64,000 nucleotides of DNA, taken from assembly GCA_002794735.1 (NCBI GenBank), contig NBAZ01000007.1:930001-994000 (forward strand), in the 5' to 3' direction. The notes below the pieces were generated by a model. The model worked only from the letters and a program-made list of their open reading frames with translations. It was not told where the DNA came from and searched no databases. Origin of the DNA: Pyrrhoderma lamaoense. Lineage: Eukaryota > Basidiomycota > Agaricomycetes > Hymenochaetales > Hymenochaetaceae. Every line of letters begins with the position of its first letter. Within the stretch, counting starts at the first letter, position 1. Shown in pieces: positions 58,009 through 64,000 of the stretch. The position numbers were made by a program, and so were the translations under genes.

Positions 58009-59856
58009 TCATTCTCCATCAATCGTTCGGATACGTGAATCAATCGTAGCTGATAAAAGAAAACTGATCAATTTTATATTTCAAAGGAATGGAAGTAAGG
58101 ACTTACTCCAGACGCGAACACAATCTCCCTCTCCCTCAAGTAACGCCTCCTTCAACTCCGAAATATCCTCACCAAGAGACTCTTCCACTTCTCCGGGCGC
58201 ATCTTTTGCACGAAAGATATTTTCACTAGACACAATATCTTCTCCGCCAGTAAGCTCGGAAATAGCCTTTGTCATGGCTTCTAATGACTCCGGAGGGCAA
58301 TAATACTTTTATTTTTTTTTTGTTAAATTCAAGGAACAGATGAGCCAAAAAAAAAACAATTGTCAGAACTTCAACCAGTAAACCAGAAACAAAAACAATA
58401 ACACGAAGAAAAAAAGAAAAAAGAAGGGGGCTCACCTCAACCAAATCCGTCTCCTCAAGGACCTCAAAATCCTCGCCTCCCGCAGCACTCGCGGCCTCAA
58501 GAATAGCTTCTATACGTCCATCACGATCGTCCGTATCAGGAACAGAAACCTGCACTCGGCCAACTTTATCAAACAAGAACTTTACAGGTGTAAATCGTCC
58601 GCTAAAAAGTTTTTAATTTAGAAGGAAAGGAAAAAAAAAAACGTAGTTCGTATTCCTTCATGTCAGTAATGCGTCTTTCTTTCTTCTCGAAGTAGGAGAA
58701 GGAAATCCTTACGCAACTTGTATTCATTCAAAGTTTCTCGGAGCTTATGTATAGTTCGGGTAGTATTATCCGTTAAGCATTCACTATGTCGCAGAAGAAG
58801 GAAGAGGGGGAAGATCATTAATTAGCCCTTCTCTCTATAAATCAGTAAGAAAGCACAAATAAGAAAAACTCACATAATAACCCCCGTATTCCCAACAACC
58901 ATAGCTTCATAAACAACATGAGCACTCGAGTCTTTCCCTCCTTCACCTGTAGCCTATCATCCCCCCACACACCCCCCCAAAAAGTCAGCTTCAGTTTCAC
59001 TTCATAGATACACAAAACCACTAGGATGAAGGGAAGGAAAAGAAAAGAGAAAAAAAACATACCCGGGCTATAGCTCGTTCGATATTATCCCTCGGAACCC
59101 CCGCCGCTTTCGCCGCCTTCAACACATTCGCCAACGTAGCGTTCTTAGCTGGGTCCTCAGAGCCTCCCGCTTATTGTTACAATGTTAGCATATTGAATTT
59201 GTTAGGACTTGCATGCCTTCGTCATTTGGGGACTGGGACGTACTTTTGATAGCAACTATGATGTCCTAGAAATCGAAAACAAGAAAACATACAAGAATTA
59301 GGAATTATATTCTTATTTCAAAGGGGATATTATAGAGGAGAGACAAAAAGAAAGAGAAAACGTACCCGAGCAGCTTTTGCATACGCATTAGATTTCTTCA
59401 AGAACCATGTACACACATATCCATATCCATATCCATATCCATATATGTATAAAGAAGAGAAGGAAAAGAAGAATATAAACGTCAACGAACTGAGCCTTTC
59501 TCGTCGATCTAAAACCACACACATACCTTAACATCAGCAGCCCCCTTCTTCTGCTTAATCTTCGACCACTTGTTATGTCCCGAAAGAACAACATGGCTCT
59601 GCGTGATACACCTGATTTGTTGTTGGTTCTGGTTCCATTGTCGCTGTAGACGTTGTCGTTGTTGGTATCGTTGTTGTTGGTATTGGTGTCGGGGTTGGTG
59701 GAGAAAGAAGAGGAATCTTGCGTTAGTTGATGTTGAGGTTGAGAGTTCCCTACCTCCACATCCACATCCACCTCTTTTAAACAGCAGTTGTAGTAGTCGT
59801 AGTCGTGGTTGTGATTGTGATATTAGCGGTGATGATCGGACTTGAGAACAGATCAT
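58009..59856 (-). CDS. TACO1/YebC family protein, probably mitochondrial, many exons
   Basis: The family includes TACO1, the translational activator of mitochondrial COX1, and bacterial YebC. The ATG at 59856 starts MICSQVRSSPLISQSQPRLR, a basic leader fit for mitochondria; an in-frame ATG at 59946 (MKKRKKLRKVLVSRR) is an alternative. The YebC signature SGHNKWSKIKQKKGAADVK is complete. Further exons give KSNAYAKAARDIIVAIK, GGSEDPAKNATLANVLKAAK, GVPRDNIERAIARA and VVYEAMVVGNTGVIIECLTDN. The rest includes VLFDKVGRV-type sequence (FLFDKVGRVQV), a DFEVLEETDLVE segment and CPPESLEAMTKAI. The end is VRVWTTIDSRIRT after a splice near 58102, with a TGA at 58009. Confidence 0.9.
59413..59448. repeat. 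Hexamer repeat CCATAT in a TACO1 intron
   Basis: About four to five near-perfect copies of CCATAT (ATATGG on the coding strand) in a TACO1 intron. It keeps a false Tyr-Gly/Trp-Ile frame open. A simple microsatellite with no visible function. Confidence 0.75.
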
Positions 59857-60538
59857 GATACCAAACAAACGGGAGGAAAGGTGAAGGGAAACACTGAGAG
59901 TCCTCCGGCTAACCAAAACCTTTCTAAGTTTCTTCCTTTTTTTCATTATATAACTACGTCTTATGACTTGTATAACTACTTTTATGGTAGAAAGTAAATT
60001 TAGTCAAGGCCAGGGCAAAGCAAAAGTCACTTCTCATCTCTCAGTAACCCATCTCTCATCTCTTGTCCGGATTGTCAATTTCCCTTTTCTTCCTACCCCC
60101 CCCCCTTTTTTTTATCTTTTTCTGACTGATAGATGAGCTTGAAGCTAGTTAGCTAGTTAGCTAGCTTATCATCTTGGTGGTACGCAAGTTGAATCCCCGC
60201 AGGAAAGAAAGTAAATAGGGTAAAATGAGTGTAAGGTACTACTTTTATTCTTATTCTTACTCCTACCCCCCCTTCACCTTTGTTCCAAGAGGGAGGGCAA
60301 GAGGAGGAAGAAGGGAGAAGGGGGAAGAAGAAGGACATGCTAACTAATTTTACAAAATACTTAACTAATACATAGTTCCAACTATAATATTTTTCCAATA
60401 AAGAACAAAACAATAACAAACAGAAAAACAAGATATATCATGAGATGGGTCCATATGGAAGGAATCAGTGGTATGGCTACACGAATCATTTACAACTAAC
60501 CCCCTCTAAGACTTTTTTTCTGATAGAACATAAGATAT
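59857..60538. other. Intergenic region between tandem TACO1 and SulP genes
   Basis: Contains the TACO1 promoter and the SulP 3' end. Features are a C10/T10-like run near 60097-60116, the palindromic repeat AGCTAGTTAGCTAGTTAGCT near 60146, and A/G-rich runs near 60290-60335. No gene is seen. Confidence 0.4.
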
Positions 60539-63529
60539 CTAGTCCCTCTGGTGTTTTGCATCCACAGAACTACGTCCGGAGCCTGTAGGAGATGGTAAGC
60601 CGGACTCAGCCGCTCTCACAGCTGTTTCAAGGTCAAAGTGGAAGAACGGAGTCGAATCTGAAGAGTTGATCGTTATACGTGAAGTACGTGAACGGATAGA
60701 CGAAGATACATGGTGCTTCATCCCTGACTCAACGTCCACCTCCGAAATCCCAGGAGCACCACCACCAACAGCACCACCGCTTTCCCGAGGCAAGTCTTCG
60801 TACGGTACAACAGGAGCAACCTCCTTCGGTCTACTCACCGAAGACCTCCCGACTCCAAACCCTCCAGCAATCAAAGCACGCCTAATCCAAGGGGACAACA
60901 CATTCGCAAAGTGGAACTCAACGCTCCTGTCCGCCCATCGTTCGACTTCGATCCTCGTGTCCACAAGTGCTTGTACACCAGTCGTGTCGATATGCGAGAT
61001 GGACGAAAAGTCAAGGACGATGGCCTTGAGTAACGGTTTACTTGCGTCACGGACGAGTTCCTCTGCTTCGTGTCCGCGTCTTGGACCGGGATCGTTCCAT
61101 GGTCTATCACTAAGACTGACGTTACTCATATCTTTTCCTCGTCGGGTATTCTCCTTCACATAATCCACAAGGACAGAATTGAGAAGAGACGAGTTCGGGA
61201 AGAGAACACTTTCTTCGTAGCGGTAGACAATAACACCTGGTTCAGGAGGACGTACGACGATATCCCCAATAGAGACATCTTGCTCGGTGCTAGACTTCAA
61301 AGGCAAGAAGACTTCTCGGGACGGTGCATGGGCGCCACCTTGAGTTAAAGACACCTTTCCAAGGAAGTATCCACGTGGACGAGCAACTCGAATGAGAAGG
61401 AGTGCAACAGACGCAATAATCGAAGTATAGATACCATTCTCAATAGTAGAGAAGACAGTGACTAAAACCGTAGCAGCCCAAATAACGAACTCAAGGGGCG
61501 AAATACGCCAAAGGCTGTAGACATGAGCGGGTTTGGCTACCAAGTCTGCAACGGCATGAATAATGATAGCTGACAAGCCTGCATTCGGAATCCAGTAGAA
61601 CGCTGGAGTAAGACCATACAAGGCGACAATGACGACGATCCCGTGAAAATTCCAGCAATTGGCGTACGGACCCCACTTTTTGACTTGAGAGCCGAACGGG
61701 AGAAGGAACCTGTTGCGGGATACGCGTTGAAAACTGAACCGATTGTGTTCGTCACACCAATTGCAATCAGCTCCTGATTGGGGTTAATTTTATAACCGTT
61801 AACACGTCCGAATGCTGAAAAAAAAATAGGAAAGTTGTGAGCTAATCTAATCATTGAGAAGCTTCGTTATAATTTTATTTACTTACACTTGGATATAGCG
61901 ATGTGCTCTAGAAGCAAGATGATTGTTGCTACAGGAAGCTGACCAGCGAGAGCTGAAATCAAACTTCTATCGATGGTCGGAGCTCCAACATGCTAAACAA
62001 AAAAGTCGCAAACTCGTTAACCATGGGTTCAAACTAAATTATAGAATCATAACTGTACTCACCTGAAACCCACTGGGGACAGTCTTGAGGATCTTGATAG
62101 GATAGCTCCCAGACGAGTCTTTTCGGTGACGCATTGATAGCCAAGAAGCAAGCGTCAAAATGATGATAACCAACCCATTGCGCAGGATTGACGCAAAGAA
62201 GAAAGTCCGTGCTGCTCGCAAGTCATTTTCAGTTCAGCGTTTGAATGATAGGAAGATATTATGATTTCTATGAATCTCCGTACCTTTTCTAGGATATCTC
62301 TTTGTTAATCTATCGAAGACGATACGGATGGCGTATAAGGCTACTAATCCAGGTAGACCGAAAGCGGCATTCAAATCCGTTCGAGGTAGTCCCTTCAAAG
62401 TGTTTATGATAACCTTGTACGTAGCCGCCCGGGTACTTTGAAAAAGAAAATTTGTTTTAAGGTAAGTAACTTGCCGTACCAAATCAAATCAAATCAAAAA
62501 CCAAAAAAAAAACGGGGATGTGGGTGCGAGTATCAAATAAATGGGGAAAAAAAAAATTAGCCTTACTCAAATCCTGTAATTCCCATGAGTCCAGGGACCT
62601 GTCCAGAAACAATATTGATAGCAGAACCAGTCATGAACCCACTGACAGCAGGCGCCGGAATAAACTCAACAATCCACCCCAATCTAAGTAAGCCAATTCC
62701 CAAGACGATAAAACCACAGATGAAGGAGACAGTGGTAGCTATTTCCGGTCCATCCCACACTCCCGGATGGGCTTCATCAACCGCTTTAATGATTTGAGAC
62801 ACGGTGAGAGACATAACGGCAACAGGGCCTATTGAAACATCTTTTGACGTAGCGAAGAACTGTTATAAAAATCGGGATTATACGTAAGCATATCAATCTC
62901 TCTCTCTCTCTTATATTTTATTTTTATATCCCCCCCCCCTACTCTCACTCTCACGCGGAGACAAAGGGAGGGGGGGGATCTTTGAACTTACACAGTAGAT
63001 GAAAACACCAACGAAAGCGGAGTACAAGCCATACTGAGGGTCCAACGTAGCAATTTGGGCATACGACATACTCTGAGGGACAAGTACGATCCCAACAGTG
63101 ATTCCGGCAATTAAATCACCACTAAGCCACCCAAGATCTAAGAAAAAACAGAAGGTATTAAGTATTAAGCTAACCGACTATCTCTTCCGCGCATATAAGA
63201 ACACCACAAAAAGAAAACGAAAAACTCACTGTATCTTCCAATCCATCCCAAGATGGGAAACAAACTCCGAAGGTAGTCTTTTGCCTATTTTCAGTTTCGA
63301 TTTTCGGGTAGGAAGAAAGAGAGGGATCCGAAGGAAGACGGGAATCAGGATGATTAGTATCAATTTAGACCCGTTTATCAGATCGAGGGGAGGGAGGGGG
63401 TGGTTGACTTACAGTCTCAACCGGATCCCTAGACACACTTCTTACCCATTCCAAAGTAGTCACGGTTGGAATCTTGGGATCAGGATACTCGATCGTCTTC
63501 TTAACAAACTCCTTAACCTTTTCTGCCAT
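60539..63529 (-). CDS. SulP (SLC26) sulfate permease with STAS domain, many exons, one apparent frame break
   Basis: Proton-coupled sulfate uptake across the plasma membrane. The ATG at 63529 starts MAEKVKEFVKKTIEYPDPK. The transport part carries WLSGDLIAGITVGIVLVPQS and MSYAQIATLDPQYGLYSAF (the SulP signature), SKDVSIGPVAVMSLTV, FIPAPAVSGFMTGSAINI, NQELIAIGVTNTIGSVFNAY and TGSFSRSALKSKSGVRTPIA. The C-terminal STAS domain includes KAIVLDFSSISHIDTTGVQA. It ends at 60539 after SGRSSVDAKHQRD. The frame is lost at IAGIFTG/IVVIVALYGLTP; one more base in CCC at 61640-61642 restores it. Introns are rich in C, CT and A runs. Confidence 0.92.
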
Positions 63530-64000
63530 TGCGTGTAAAGAGAGAGAGAGAGCAAGACAAGACAAGTAGAAGTTACTAGAGCGAGGAGGGGGAGAGAAGA
63601 GAGATGGAAAAGTCTAAATAAAAGTGTCCCTCTAAAAACAGACTTCTAAAACTTCTTCTCGAATTAACCCTTTCCTTAAATAACCCAGCGCCAGGAAGGA
63701 AGGAGACAGAGAAGCGGTGTGGGGGCGAGAGAGAGGGCGAGAGAAGGGGATCACAAGCGTGGTGAGGTTATATGGTGAAAAGAAAGAACGGATGAACGCA
63801 ATCACAACGCTCCGAGCGCCGATATATAATTATAATTATCATCGAGTATTTTTTCAATTTTCACTGGGCTCGGAGTACACACACACACAACAGAATTACT
63901 GAGAAGTAAGTTGAGGTGTTACCAAACATCGCGTCATATTGTGTCACCATCGGGTAAGCAACAAAGCACGCAATCTCCTTCTCTCTCGATCGTCATCTCC
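63530..64000. promoter_or_regulatory. Upstream region of the SulP gene
   Basis: Purine-rich on the plus strand (C/T-rich on the coding strand) for 250 bases next to the start, then A/T-rich. Short (GA)n and (CA)n runs occur at 63538-63552 and 63881-63890. No sulfur-regulator site can be named with confidence. No gene starts before the right edge. Confidence 0.4.

Noticed and set aside
60130..60175. Palindromic AGCTAGTTAGCTAGTTAGCT region as a possible element end or tRNA-like structure
   Set aside because: It is a short tandem AGTTAGCT repeat. No partner repeat and no cloverleaf fold with anticodon and T-loop could be drawn.

Overview
This is nuclear DNA from a fungus, most likely a basidiomycete. 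The genes are dense, read from both strands and cut by many short introns (mostly about 45 to 70 bases). They include fungal-specific families: a Fks-type beta-1,3-glucan synthase, a copper-radical glyoxal oxidase-like enzyme, a Gpr1/Fun34/YaaH transporter, a zinc-cluster regulator and a LIM protein of paxillin type. There are no bacterial operons, phage genes, CRISPR arrays, rRNAs or tRNAs that I can recognise. Genus and species cannot be read from the sequence.

Layout. 1-4157: the 5' end of an unknown serine/threonine-rich gene running off the left edge, a gene-poor stretch, then UBC9 (SUMO E2). 4685-10594: the glucan synthase FKS1. 11920-15572: a divergent pair, a URI/Bud27-like DUF3835 protein and the ribosome-assembly factor PNO1. 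16170-21994: a secreted glyoxal oxidase-like enzyme, a doubtful small gene and a LIM-domain protein. 23070-27857: a divergent pair, proteasome subunit beta-5 (PRE2) and class II histone deacetylase HDA1 with an Arb2 tail. 27858-32600: a degenerate island holding a cytochrome P450 remnant, a possible Sec2-like remnant, inverted repeats and one 571-base MITE-like element. 32640-50195: an EST1/SMG6-type PIN protein, an acetate-transporter family protein, LETM1/MDM38, a DOMON-cytochrome b561 protein, NDK, QCR7, a zinc-cluster-only gene, CMC2 and an AlkB-type dioxygenase. 50679-63529: a short-chain dehydrogenase, an NTF2-like protein, a STRAP-like WD40 protein, a TACO1/YebC protein and a SulP sulfate transporter, all on the minus strand.

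How the genes relate. Most are housekeeping genes with no pathway in common. Several act in mitochondria (LETM1/MDM38, QCR7, CMC2, TACO1), and three of those serve respiratory complexes III and IV. Three short divergent intergenic regions probably act as shared promoters.

Two patterns stand out. First, seven reading-frame breaks in six otherwise intact genes are each mended by adding one base to a short run of G or C. This points to systematic one-base undercalling in the assembly rather than six dead genes. Second, three genes need microexons of 6, 12 and 14 bases to rebuild conserved motifs; simple ORF finding would miss them. I found no convincing new multi-gene system. The least explained items are the MITE-like element with seven TTGTACCC motifs, the zinc-cluster-only gene and the repeat island around them.
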